64,000 bases of DNA from Lustribacter sp965277075 (GCA_965277075.1 OZ255707.1:1178001-1242000); one strand, 5' to 3'. Positions 43,587 to 52,077 are shown, counted from the first letter of the stretch. Numbers and translations: made by a program. The notes: generated by a model from the sequence alone, not told the origin.

Positions 43587-43799
43587 GCGGCCTTTCGTTA
43601 GCCTCTCGCGATCATGCCGAAGGCGGCCACCGATAAGGTCGCCGTTGCCGGGAAGTCCATACCAAGAACATCGTTGCACGGTCGTCGTGAAACCTGCGCC
43701 CTCAGTTGCAAAGTAACACATTCTTCGCATTTATCAGAGCGTACGGAACGCACATATTGCCGCAACGGCGCGTTCATCGCGGGCGCGTACCGTCGGCCG
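43587..43799. other. Divergent intergenic region between cyclase and metallopeptidase genes
   Basis: About 210 bases with an AT-richer patch around 43700-43735, including TTGCAA at about 43707 and ATTTATC some 17 bases later, which may be a weak plus-strand promoter. An ATG at 43614 opens a frame continuous with the metallopeptidase, but its translation shows no conserved features. Confidence 0.35.
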
Positions 43800-44348
43800 G
43801 TGATCGATGCAGCGCCGTGCCACCGTGAAGCCGTCGAGCTCGTCCTCGGGCGATTCGGAGACGGTCCGTGCGCGGTCGCGGAGCGGGCCGGCATCCGAAT
43901 CGTCGTCCTCGGCTCCGGAGAGCGTTTCGACGAACGGTCGAGCGCGCTGCGCCGAATCGGCGCCGGCGTGGACGGCTGGCCGGTACCGCCGGCCGGCCTG
44001 TTCGTCGTCGAGGAGCGCACGATGTACCTGCGCTCGACGACCCCGATGACCGTCGCGCATGAGTTCGGGCACGCGTTGGACTGCGCGCTGGGCGGCGGAG
44101 TCTACCTGAGCAGCGTCGACCCGCGAATCCGGCGTGCCTTCGCGCGTGCAACGGCCTTCGTCACCCCGTACGCGGCGTCGGCGTGCGATGAGTATTTTGC
44201 GGAAGCGTTACGCGCGTGGGTCGGCGTGAATGACTCGCCGTCACTCTGGCCGCGCGCAACGCGCGAGCGCTTATGGGCGCTCGATCCGCGCGTCGCGGAA
44301 ATCGTCGCCTCACTGTTTGCTAACGAGCTGAGCGATCCGTCAACGTAG
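43800..44348 (+). CDS. Anthrax lethal factor-like (ATLF) zinc metallopeptidase
   Basis: 182 residues from a GTG. The gluzincin motif HEFGH is at residues 87-91 within MTVAHEFGHALDCAL, followed by the conserved TPYAASACDEYFAEALRAWV segment, where the downstream Glu completes the zinc site, and a Tyr that is conserved in this group. Relatives include Pro-Pro endopeptidases and lethal factor-like domains. No signal peptide is seen at this start; an in-frame ATG at 43614 would add 62 unconserved residues. A decayed copy of its last 65 bases lies near 44.94 kb. Confidence 0.68.
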   Translation: MIDAAPCHREAVELVLGRFGDGPCAVAERAGIRIVVLGSGERFDERSSALRRIGAGVDGWPVPPAGLFVVEERTMYLRSTTPMTVAHEFGHALDCALGGGVYLSSVDPRIRRAFARATAFVTPYAASACDEYFAEALRAWVGVNDSPSLWPRATRERLWALDPRVAEIVASLFANELSDPST

Positions 44349-44455
44349 CGGCGCAACACCCAGTAAACGCGAACGGCCCTGATACGGCTATCGACCAACA
44401 ATGCATGAATTTCGGTTCGCGTCGGCTCTTTGCGGCGCTGTTTGCGAGCTCGACG

Positions 44456-44902
44456 TCACGCATAGCGCCTTTTGAGAGATACGATGCCATCGTTTATTTC
44501 TGCTTGAGCATTCGACGGCAGCGAATCAACGTCGTCGAGGAATAGTTGCCGTTCGAACGTCACGTGCCGTGTATTCATGAGTGCCTCGGCGCGCCATTCC
44601 CCGTCGCGCTTGCTCACAACCGTCAGCTGCATGGAAGCTCGCGAGGGGAGCGCATCGGATGCCGCGTCTGGCGCATATGAGATGATGGAGTGCATCACTG
44701 CTTGCACGGAGCCCATGAACCGCACGAATTTCACGTCGCCTGCGATGCGCGACCCCTTCACGGCTGTTTCGAAAATCCGTTGATGAAACGCAATGATTTG
44801 CTCGCGGCTGACTCTTTGTGAAAGTCCGATCCAGCATCTTTTGCCACCGCGGCAACATTGGTTCCTGACTCGCGATGAGACCGATTGCGCCAACAGCGAC
44901 AA
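44456..44902 (-). pseudogene. SgcJ/EcaC (SnoaL-like) family fragment
   Basis: The C-terminal two-thirds of an SgcJ-like ketosteroid-isomerase fold is readable: QIIAFHQRIFETAVKGSRIA, DVKFVRFMGSVQAVMHSIISY, MQLTVVSKRDGEWRAEALMNTRH. The preceding 30 codons are unlike the family, and the expected N-terminal helix with its aspartate is missing, so the gene seems truncated at the 5' end. No promoter or ribosome-binding site seen. It could still be expressed as a short protein. Confidence 0.6.
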
Positions 44903-44937
44903 ACGTACGCCTTACCCATACAGTTCGAAATCCCAGG

Positions 44938-45001
44938 GTCGCGGAAATCGTCGCGTCGCTTTCCGGAACGAAAGTAGCGAGCCGTCAACGTAGCGACGCA
45001 A
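44938..45001 (+). repeat. Decayed duplicate of the 3' end of the metallopeptidase gene
   Basis: About 64 bases match 44292-44356 at roughly 80 percent with one base missing: both begin GTCGCGGAAATCGTCGC and end CCGTCAACGTAGCG-CGCAA. In translation the copy still reads NPRVAEIVASL before going out of frame (the intact gene has DPRVAEIVASLFANE). This shows a former tandem duplication or rearrangement, with the intervening 580 bases now filled by other remnants. Confidence 0.75.
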
Positions 45002-45183
45002 TATTTGCAGCATTGCTGCAGCACGGGAAGCAACGGGATGAAGGCGACAAGGCGAGTCTTCCGGTGCGTGCAGCCTTGTCATCGTCACCGTGAACATGAA
45101 CGACCGGCGGATGCCAACCCATTTCATTCCACACGGCGCCGGGGCGGATTGTTTGCCGGCGCCGGCTAGTGACCAGCGTAGGA

Positions 45184-45369
45184 TTAATCGCTGTCGTCAA
45201 GCACGAGCGCGTCTTCACCAAGAAGATAGGCAACGGCACTGGCGATCTCCGTGCCCAGCGTCAACGCTAGATGCGTTTCGGTTGCGAGCAAATCGACGCG
45301 AAGATTGCCTGACGTTGAATGGCGCTCGAAAATGGCGAGGGTATTGGATGCACGGTGCTCGGCAGCCAT
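45184..45369 (-). CDS. Small hypothetical protein downstream of the MITE
   Basis: 61 residues starting MAAEHRASNTLAIFERHST and ending LLGEDALVLDDSD. Not recognised. If the MITE is removed and one TA kept, its ATG would stand one base after the stop of the antitoxin-like gene, suggesting an original two-gene operon. Coding status is uncertain. Confidence 0.35.
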   Translation of the reverse strand: MAAEHRASNTLAIFERHSTSGNLRVDLLATETHLALTLGTEIASAVAYLLGEDALVLDDSD

Positions 45370-45370
45370 C

Positions 45371-45536
45371 CTAGTGTCGTGAACCGAAAGTCCGCGCACA
45401 AAATCTCACTCGTCTTTTTGCACGACTCGTCGTCGTTCTTCGCTCACAACGCGGCGACGTTGCTTCCTCATCACTCCTCGATTCGTACAAAAATCCTTCG
45501 TGATCTTTTGCACGGAACTTCCTGTTCACGACACTA
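45371..45536. mobile_element. MITE with imperfect ~55-base terminal inverted repeats and TA flanks
   Basis: Both ends read TA-GTGTCGTGAAC inward (eleven perfect bases after the TA), and similarity continues imperfectly for about 55 bases (left CGAAAGTCCGCGCACAAAAT, right AGGAAGTTCCGTGCAAAAGA). The whole element is 162 bases plus a TA at each side, with no coding capacity. TA target use and the small size suggest a non-autonomous relative of IS630/Tc1-mariner elements. It sits exactly at the stop codon of the antitoxin-like gene; the stop TAG is kept. Confidence 0.8.
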
Positions 45537-45926
45537 GCGGTACGCAAACTCGAACGCGGCGCGAAGCACCTGTGTATACTGTTCGCTCTCGCTCGCCCCG
45601 CGCAGAACGCTGATTGGGGATTGCATCTCGAAGTGCTGATTGCAGCCGACGAACCAAGCTCGCGCGACGTCGCTGCCGACAAGATCATGCAGCACGCGCG
45701 CGGCTTGCAGGGCGGTACGCAGCGCTTCCTCTCGTTGCGGCTTTGCCTTGTCCTCAATCCAGCGCTGGACAAGGCGCGTCTCTTTCACGTCGCCGATCGC
45801 CGCCACGCGTTTCGGGCCGAGGATCCTAACCAAATCCGAGACCACCTCGGCTGGCGAGAGGCGCGCTACCTCGTCAATGCGCCCCGGGTGCAGCTCGCGG
45901 TCGTCCGGTAGCATCAATTCGCGCAT
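45534..45926 (-). CDS. Xre/MbcA/ParS-type antitoxin-like protein
   Basis: 130 residues. An N-terminal HTH-like part (LVRILGPKRVAAIGDVKETRLVQRWIED) is followed by a helical domain ending VLHDLVGSDVARAWFVGCNQHFEMQSPISVLRGAS, which resembles the toxin-binding (DUF2384-like) domain where W-x-N-P-x3-G-P is usual; here GCNQHFEMQSPIS stands in that place. Partner toxins of this group (RES domain) usually lie directly downstream, but a MITE and a short unknown frame are found instead. The ATG at 45926 follows AAGGG. Confidence 0.6.
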   Translation of the reverse strand: MRELMLPDDRELHPGRIDEVARLSPAEVVSDLVRILGPKRVAAIGDVKETRLVQRWIEDKAKPQREEALRTALQAARVLHDLVGSDVARAWFVGCNQHFEMQSPISVLRGASESEQYTQVLRAAFEFAYR

Positions 45927-45938
45927 CAAGCCCTTATC

Positions 45939-46091
45939 CTACCATATCTCCACCCGAAACTCCAGCACACACTCCGGGGTAAAATCCGCTTCGCCGCGTG
46001 CGCCATTATAGAGTGCTTTTCGCACGCTAATATTCCGAAAACGCGGGTCCGGGACGGCTGCTCCACCGGCTCCGCCCGCCTCGGGGGGCAT
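45939..46091 (-). CDS. Short unknown protein upstream of the antitoxin-like gene
   Basis: 50 residues: a Gly/Ala-rich start (MPPEAGGAGGAAVPDPRF) followed by NISVRKALYNGARGEADF and CVLEFRVEIW at the end. The last 30 residues have the look of a real domain end (strand-rich, balanced charge), but I do not recognise the family. It stops 12 bases before the antitoxin-like start. A TATAAT hexamer lies within it on the same strand and could serve the next gene. May be the tail of a lost larger gene. Confidence 0.3.
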   Translation of the reverse strand: MPPEAGGAGGAAVPDPRFRNISVRKALYNGARGEADFTPECVLEFRVEIW

Positions 46092-46284
46092 TCGGCATGG
46101 GGCCGCTCATCTCGCCGTCAACTCGACCTTGATCGCAACGGCATCGTCGAAGTCCTTCGGCGACTGCCGCCACAACCGGACATCGAGTTGACGGTAGACG
46201 GGGCTCCGGTGGCGTTTTTTCGAGGAAACGATGGTAATGGATTAAGCGGCGCACGGGTGACGTTGGGCATCGAGCTGTTGAGTG
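46092..46284. other. Short gene-poor stretch with a coding-like remnant
   Basis: On the minus strand one frame reads SPVYRQLDVRLWRQSPKDFD then AVAIKVELTAR and a stop, with no start codon. It looks like the C-terminal scrap of an unrecognised gene. Nothing else seen. Confidence 0.3.
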
Positions 46285-46919
46285 TTACGATCTCCGGATT
46301 TTGCTTCGGCTAATGTGCGGCGTCGTCGTGCAGCGGCGGCGTTCGCGCGCCGCATATTCGGCGCATTGCTGCAGCAGCTTTGCGACGAGCCCGGTCCAGC
46401 CGGTTTGGTGACTCGCGCCGATGCCGGCGCCGTTGTCGCCATGGAAATACTCGTAGAAGAGCACGTGGTCGCGCCAATGCGGATCGTTCTGAAAAGTTCG
46501 TTCCCGCCGAAGACGGGACGGCGCCCCGTCTCATCGCGCGTGAAGATCGAGATGAGCCGGTGCGAGATCTCGTTTGCTGCATCCCACAGCGTGCCGTCCG
46601 AGCCGTCCGGCAACCGTACTTTGAACGGATCGCCGAGGAAGTAGTGATACTTCTGGAGCGCTTCGACGAGCAAGTAGTTGATCGGGAACCAGACCGGTCC
46701 GCGCCAGTTGGAATTCCGCCGAAGAGCCCGCTCGATGATTCCGCCGGCTCGTAGTCGACGCGGTGTTCGACGCCCGCAACGCGTAGGATGTACGGATGAT
46801 CGCGGTGATAGGCCGAGATCGCGCGAATGCCGTGATTGCCGAGAAACTCGTTGGGATCGAGCATTTTCTCAAGAATCGTGCGCAGCCGCTCGGCGTTCAC
46901 GATCGCTAGCAACCGGCGT
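46285..46919 (-). pseudogene. C-terminal fragment of an MGH1-type (GH63-like) glucosidase, two frameshifts
   Basis: Three successive frames join into one protein end: NAERLRTILEKMLDPNEFLG and AYHRDHPYILRVAGVEHRVD in the first; NSNWRGPVWFPINYLLVEAL and FGGNELF in the second; NDPHWRDHVLFYEYFHGDNG and ASHQTGWTGLVAKLLQQCAE in the third. Single-base deletions are implied near 46715 and 46495. These motifs are typical of the (alpha/alpha)6 barrel of GH63/MGH1 glucosidases. The N-terminal several hundred residues are absent; the homology stops at about 46919, where a fragment of another gene begins in the opposite direction. Confidence 0.75.
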
Positions 46920-47902
46920 TCTTGCGTTCGACTCGATCACCTCGTGCTCGCGCTCGGGGCGGTCAGCAATTTTTTCGGTCACGATGCGATCGAACGGGTC
47001 GCCGTGGAGTTCAAATCGCTGACCGACGCGATCGGCATACGTAATCGTGTCATCGACATGTTCGAACGCGCCGACCGCGAGCCGGACGAGGCGATACGGC
47101 GACGCTACTTGACGTTCTTCGTCGCCGGCGGCGGCTTCGCCGGCATCGAACTTGCCGGTGCGCTCAACGACTTCGCCCGCGGTATCGTCGCAGACTATCG
47201 CAGCCTTCATTCCGCCGACATCCGGTCGTCGTCGTCCACTCACGTGACCGCATCTTGCCCGAACTGAGCGAAACGCTCGCGAGCTATGCGCTCACCAAGA
47301 TGAAGGAACGCGGCGTTGCGTTTCAATTGAGCACGCACGTTGCCGACGCGACGCCTGACGCCGTCTTGCTCGAGCCCGGCGAAGCAATCCTGGCCAACAC
47401 CCTCGTTTGGACGGCCGGCACGATCCCGCATCCATTGGCCGGTGCGCTCGATATCGCGCACGATAAGCGCGGAGCGGTCGTGGTGACGGCTGAGTTAGCG
47501 GTGCCCGATCGCACCGGGCTCTGGGCACTTGGCGATTGTGCGGCGATTCCCGACCGCGCGAACGGTGGAACGTATCCGCCCACCGCACAGCACGCATTGC
47601 GCGAGGCGGCAACGTTCGCGCATAACGTCCTCGCCAGCGTGCGTGAGAAACCACTCGCGTCATTTTCATTCGAATCGCTCGGCTCGTTGTGCGTCATCGG
47701 CTATCAAACCGCGTGCGCTGAAGTACGAGTTCCGTTCAGCAGCAAGAAATTGCGCTTCTCCGGCACATTCGCGTGGTTTCTCTGGCGCGCGATCTATCTC
47801 GCAAAGTTGCCCGGATTCGAGCGTAAGGTGCGCGTTCTCGTCGACTGGACAACGGAGCTCTTTTTCCCGCGCGACACCGTGCAAACGATCGAACTATCAT
47901 GA
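46920..47902 (+). pseudogene. Type II NADH dehydrogenase (Ndh-like), 5'-truncated and frameshifted
   Basis: From RLDHLVLALGAVSNFFG on, the sequence follows Ndh: FFVAGGGFAGIELAGALNDF is the second dinucleotide motif, ANTLVWTAGTIPHPLAG and GLWALGDCAAIPDRANGG the FAD end, and the C-terminal membrane-contact helices follow (FAWFLWRAIYLAKLPGFERK). The first ~110 residues with the FAD Rossmann motif are missing, and one base is lost near 47228, splitting the frame (RSLHSADI in one, LPELSETLASYAL in the next). It overlaps the next gene's ATG as ATGA, indicating a former operon. Confidence 0.8.
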
Positions 47903-48977
47903 CGCCCGCTGCCGTTGCGCGGCCGCCCTCGCGAGGATCCGCCCTCATCTGGTCGCTCGGCTTCGCCTTCTTGGCGTGGATTTTCGTCTGTGCGGTCGCC
48001 GATCTTGGCCATAGCACGGACGGACTGCGCCCGATGATGGACACCGCACGCGCGCGCTTTCCGCTCTTGGTCGGCGTGGTTCTCGCTTCGGTGCCGGTCG
48101 GTCTCATCGTCGGCAGCATCGCCGGCGCGCGTGTTGCCGATCGGCCGCGGTTGAACGTTGCGCGAGCGCTCGTCGCGGGCGGTTCGCGGGCATCTTCGGC
48201 GGCTGGGCATTCGGCAAATGGGTGGAGCAAGCGGGTTTTTTCCGCTCATCGCCGGCCTGGTACATTCGAAGGTTGTGCTCGTCGGCGTTGCGCTCCACTT
48301 CGCGATCGCGATCGTGATCGGCGCAACGTTCGGTTTACTGTTCCAGCGCGAAATCCGCGGTCTGGGATCGAGCTTGGCATGGGGCGCCTCGTACGGTCTC
48401 TTGTGGTGGTTCGTCGGTCCGCTCACGCTTCTGCCGCTCTTTGCGGGAGCGCATCCTGACTGGTCGAGCGGTCACGCAGCGTCGGTTTTTGGTTCGCTCG
48501 TCGGTCACATCGTGTACGGGCTGATCGTCGGCTTGCTCTATGCGATCGTCGACGGTTCGTGGATATGGTCCACCTCATCATCTCGGCGATCATCGGAGCC
48601 ACGTACGGACTCTTCTTCCACTACGAAGCGTCGGACGAACTGGGCGCCATTGCGTGGGGCGCCGTGTATGGTCTTCATCTGGTGGTTCATCGGCCCGTTG
48701 ACGCTGTTCCCGATCCTGCTCGGCGGCACGTTCACCTGGACGACGACGGCGGCGAACGCTCAATTACCGTCGCTGATCGGGCACCTGATCAACGGCATGG
48801 GGTTTGGCCGTCGTCTTTCGCGCGCTCGAACGGCGTCATTTGAAGCACCTCTTTATCGACGAGCGGCTCGAGCGTCGCTGGATGCGCAAACGCAGACCGG
48901 CCGGCGGCCCGGCGCCGGCGCTGTGGCTGTTCTTTCTCGGAGCCGGCACCATGTTACCGATCGTGCCCGGGGGTTAG
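47899..48977 (+). pseudogene. Multi-pass membrane protein with several frameshifts
   Basis: Fragments in alternating frames join into one polytopic protein: RGSALIWSLGFAFLAWIFVC, then FFPLIAGLVHSKVVLVGVAL, then MVHLIISAIIGATYGLFFHY, then FIWWFIGPLTLFPILLGGTF and finally LERRHLKHLFIDERLERRWM ending LPIVPGG at the TAG (48975-48977). A repeat unit G-A-T-x-G-L-x-F ... A-W-G-A-x-Y-G ... W-W-F-x-G-P-L-T-L occurs twice. At least four frame changes are needed, near 48180, 48560, 48670 and 48800. The family is one I know only as an uncharacterised membrane protein. The 3' end overlaps the convergent Rieske gene by 24 bases. Confidence 0.65.
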
Positions 48978-50234
48978 CCGAAGCGTCGCCGGAGCCGGCG
49001 CGAAGACGCGGATCAGATCGTCGACGACGGGACTGTAGCGGATTCGCGTGCGGCGGACCAGGCTCTCGAATCCGTCGGCGTAGTGCGCCTTGGCTTTTTC
49101 CATCCGCAGTTCGATCGTGCGATTGCGTTCCGGATCGCGAACGACGCCGATCGGGTCTTCGCCGTTCTCGACCTTCGCAAGCTCGCGGCGTAACATGCGG
49201 CGGAAAAGCGTGAGGCCACGATCGGATGCCCCGAGCGTTTCGCGCGTGCGGTCGGCGATGGGACCTTGCGTCACCCACGCCATGATATCTTGTCCGTCGA
49301 CGAGGTCGGTGAGATACTCACCGCGTTCGTCGACGAACGGGACATCGTACATCGGCACGTCGTCGAGCAGCTTCGCCGGAACGGCTTGCCCCTCGAGCGG
49401 GACGTACGCGTTGTACCAGTAGTGCATCGTATGCGTGTCGTCCATGGGCACGCGAATCTGAAACGCGTGCATCCGCCACGAATCGCTGGCATTGCCGACG
49501 GCGAGAATGTTCGGAAACACCATCGGATGGCCGGTCTTCCAATCGTCGGCGTCTTCCGACTGACCTTCGAGCAGGCGCCGCTTGTAAATGCCGAAGTCGA
49601 ACTCGTCGAACGCAATCTTCACGTGGTGGCGCGCAATTGCCACGCTCTCGCCGTCTTGCTCGCGTTCGAACTCGTAAAGCTTTCCGTGCAGCCACTCCGT
49701 GTGGACCGGATCCACTGAGTTCTCCATGATTTGCAGCCAGTTGCACGGAACGACCGCGCGCCCGATCATGCGGATCGCGCGGTCGGTCACGAAGCCGTCG
49801 AGTCGCGGGAGCAGCGGCACCGGTTGCGGACCAAGATACGCAAAAAGCATTCCGCCGAGCTGTTCGACCGCATACGCCGGCGTGCGAATCTTGTCTTTGA
49901 AACGGCTCTCTTCGGGCTCGTTCGGCTGCTCGACGCACGCACCGGTACGGTCGAACTCCCAGCCGTGGTACGGACAGCGTATTCCGGCAGCCGTCGGAAT
50001 ACCGTATGCAAGCGATGCCCGTCGATGCGGGCACGACTCCTCGATCAAACCGAAGCGGCCGGAACGATCGCGATACAAGACGAGGTCTTCACCGAGCAAT
50101 CGCACGCGCTTCGTCCACACCTCGCGCATCTCGGTGACGCCGGCAACCGGATACCAGTAGCGTCGCATCAGCGCGCCCATCGGCGTTCCCGGACCGATCC
50201 GCGTGAGCAGTTCGTTCTCCTGCGCGGTGAGCAT
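48954..50234 (-). CDS. Aromatic-ring-hydroxylating oxygenase alpha subunit, Rieske copy C
   Basis: 426 residues, collinear with copies A and B: C68, H70, C87 and H90 hold the Rieske cluster, and the motif ENSVDPVHTEWLHG holds the iron. It is thus a third intact paralogue 45 kb from the tandem pair. Its ATG shares one base with the TAA of leuA (TAATG), placing it in the attenuated leuA transcript, although no link between leucine synthesis and ring oxidation is known. No reductase partner nearby. Confidence 0.9.
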   Translation of the reverse strand: MLTAQENELLTRIGPGTPMGALMRRYWYPVAGVTEMREVWTKRVRLLGEDLVLYRDRSGRFGLIEESCPHRRASLAYGIPTAAGIRCPYHGWEFDRTGACVEQPNEPEESRFKDKIRTPAYAVEQLGGMLFAYLGPQPVPLLPRLDGFVTDRAIRMIGRAVVPCNWLQIMENSVDPVHTEWLHGKLYEFEREQDGESVAIARHHVKIAFDEFDFGIYKRRLLEGQSEDADDWKTGHPMVFPNILAVGNASDSWRMHAFQIRVPMDDTHTMHYWYNAYVPLEGQAVPAKLLDDVPMYDVPFVDERGEYLTDLVDGQDIMAWVTQGPIADRTRETLGASDRGLTLFRRMLRRELAKVENGEDPIGVVRDPERNRTIELRMEKAKAHYADGFESLVRRTRIRYSPVVDDLIRVFAPAPATLRLTPGHDR

Positions 50235-51925
50235 TACACGGCGAGCGCGTCGCGGTCGAAGGTGACGAAGCGGCTCGCACGATTGAGCCCGTTCACGATC
50301 GCGCGCAGCGACGCGGTGACGATGTTCGCGTCGCGCGCGATACCGACGACACGATACGTCCCGACTTCGAGCTCGACGTACGCGACCGCGGCGGCGTTGG
50401 CGCCGGTCGTCGTTGCGTGCTCGTGATAATCGCGCACGGTGATGGCGATGCCGAGTCCATCGCGCAGGCCGGCGATGAACGCGTCGATGGGGCCGTTCCC
50501 GCTTCCGCCGAGCGTCCGTACACCGTCGCCGTCGGCAACCCGGGCCGCGACTGTCGTTCCCTCACTCGTATCGGATGCGTGCGCTTCCAAGAAGCCGAAC
50601 GGCCCGGCGGGTGCGAGATATTCGCGTTCGAACGCGCTCCACAACTCGGCCGAGGCCAACTCGGCACCGGTCTCATCGGTCCGCGCTTGCACGATCTTGC
50701 TGAATTCGATCTGCACGTTGCGTGGCAGATGGAAGCCGTAGTCGGTGCGCATGATGTAGGCGATGCCGCCTTTGCCCGACTGGCTGTTGATGCGGATGAT
50801 CGCTTCGTAACTGCGCCCGAGATCTTTCGGATCGACCGGCAGATACGGTACTTCCCACGTGGCCCCACCCGACGCGGCGAGCGCGTCCAAGCCCTTTTTG
50901 ATCGCATCCTGATGCGACCCGGAGAACGCCGTGAACACCAGATCGCCGCCGTACGGATGGCGCGGATGCACGCTGATCTGGTTGCAGTATTCAACGGTCC
51001 GAACGATCTGCGGAACGTCGGTGATGTCGACTTTCGGATCGATGCCTTGGCTGAACAGGTTGCCGGCCAGCGTGACGAGACAGACGTTGCCCGTGCGCTC
51101 GCCGTTACCGAAAAGACATCCCTCGATACGATCGGCGCCTGCCATCAGGCCGAGCTCCGCCGCCGCGACGCCGGTGCCGCGATCGTTGTGCGGGTGCAAT
51201 GAGATCGTCACACAATCGCGATCGCGCACGTTCCGCGAGAACCATTCGATCTGATCGGCATACACATTCGGCGTCGACATCTCGACCGTCGCCGGTAAAT
51301 TCAAGATGATCTTGTTCGCACGCGTCGGCTTCCAGATCGCCATCACCGCTTCGCAAATCCGCAGCGCGAACGGCAACTCGGTTCCGGTAAAGCTCTCCGG
51401 TGAATACTCCATCACGACGTCCGTGCCGAGCATCGCGTCGGCGAGCTCGCGAACGCGCCGAGCGCCGCGCTCCGCGATCGCGACGATGCCGTCTTCGTCG
51501 AGCCCGAATACGACGCGACGTTGCAGCGTCGAGGTAGAATTGTAGAGGTGCACGATCGCGCGTCGCGCGCCGCGGATCGATTCGAACGTCCGTTCGATCA
51601 GTTCGTCGCGCGCCTGCGTGAGCACTTGGATCGTGACGTCGTCCGGAATGCAGCCATCTTCGATGAGGTGCCGTACGAAATCGAAGTCCGTCTGCGAGGC
51701 GGCCGGGAACCCGACTTCGATCTCTTTGTACCCCATGCGGACGAGCAAGTCGAACATCCGCCTTTTACGCTGCGCGCCCATCGGCTCGATCAGCGCCTGA
51801 TTTCCGTCCCGAAGATCCACGCTGCACCACTGCGGCGCGTGCGTGATCTTCTGCGCGGGCCAGGTACGGCCGGCCAGATCGATCGCTTCGACGGGGCGGT
51901 AGCGGTGGAATGGCATCGTGGACAT
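50234..51925 (-). CDS. leuA: 2-isopropylmalate synthase, long (LeuA type II) form
   Basis: 563 residues. Condenses acetyl-CoA and 2-oxoisovalerate. WCSVDLRDGNQALIEPM is the metal/substrate start; MEYSPESFTGTELPFALRIC, SLHPHNDRGTGVAAAELGLMAGADRIEGCLFGNGERTGNV (about residues 250-290) hold the metal His pair; the C-terminal regulatory domain for leucine feedback (about 430-563) has LGGSGNGPIDAFIAGLRDGLG. AAAGG lies before the ATG. It is separated from the rest of the leu genes by 19 kb but shares the same type of leader control. Confidence 0.95.
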   Translation of the reverse strand: MSTMPFHRYRPVEAIDLAGRTWPAQKITHAPQWCSVDLRDGNQALIEPMGAQRKRRMFDLLVRMGYKEIEVGFPAASQTDFDFVRHLIEDGCIPDDVTIQVLTQARDELIERTFESIRGARRAIVHLYNSTSTLQRRVVFGLDEDGIVAIAERGARRVRELADAMLGTDVVMEYSPESFTGTELPFALRICEAVMAIWKPTRANKIILNLPATVEMSTPNVYADQIEWFSRNVRDRDCVTISLHPHNDRGTGVAAAELGLMAGADRIEGCLFGNGERTGNVCLVTLAGNLFSQGIDPKVDITDVPQIVRTVEYCNQISVHPRHPYGGDLVFTAFSGSHQDAIKKGLDALAASGGATWEVPYLPVDPKDLGRSYEAIIRINSQSGKGGIAYIMRTDYGFHLPRNVQIEFSKIVQARTDETGAELASAELWSAFEREYLAPAGPFGFLEAHASDTSEGTTVAARVADGDGVRTLGGSGNGPIDAFIAGLRDGLGIAITVRDYHEHATTTGANAAAVAYVELEVGTYRVVGIARDANIVTASLRAIVNGLNRASRFVTFDRDALAV

Positions 51926-51955
51926 GGCGAACCTTTCTTGACCGGCAGATCCCGG

Positions 51956-51991
51956 AACAACACAAGAGCCCGTCGCTTTCGCGGCGGGCTC
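51956..51991 (-). terminator. Intrinsic terminator (attenuator) in the leuA leader
   Basis: On the minus strand GAGCCCGCCGC (51991-51981) pairs with GCGACGGGCTC (51976-51966), eleven pairs with one mismatch, around a GAAA tetraloop, followed by a U-rich tract UUGUGUUGUU (51965-51956). It lies between the leader peptide stop and the leuA start. Confidence 0.7.
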
Positions 51992-52016
51992 CTGACGAGC
52001 ATACGGCGCTAAGCGG

Positions 52017-52070
52017 CTACGGTGTCGTGTCGCGAAGGAGTCCGAGGAGCGCGTCGATCGGGGACGTCAT
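52017..52070 (-). CDS. Leucine-rich leader peptide of leuA
   Basis: Seventeen codons reading MTSPIDALLGLLRDTTP, then TAG. The centre is Leu-Leu-Gly-Leu-Leu (CTC CTC GGA CTC CTT, 52049-52035), four of five codons for leucine, as expected for a ribosome-stalling attenuation peptide. The stop is 26 bases before the terminator. GGGAG abuts the ATG directly, too close for a normal ribosome site, and a TATACA box at 52083-52078 would start the transcript at about the ATG itself. I did not find a convincing antiterminator; only GCTCCT within the Leu codons can pair with AGGAGC at the terminator base. Confidence 0.75.
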   Translation of the reverse strand: MTSPIDALLGLLRDTTP

Positions 52071-52077
52071 CTCCCGC

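Noticed and set aside
45371..45536. Rho-independent terminator for the antitoxin-like gene
   Set aside because: The inverted repeats are far longer than a terminator stem, 50 or more bases apart, and are flanked by TA duplications, fitting a MITE better.
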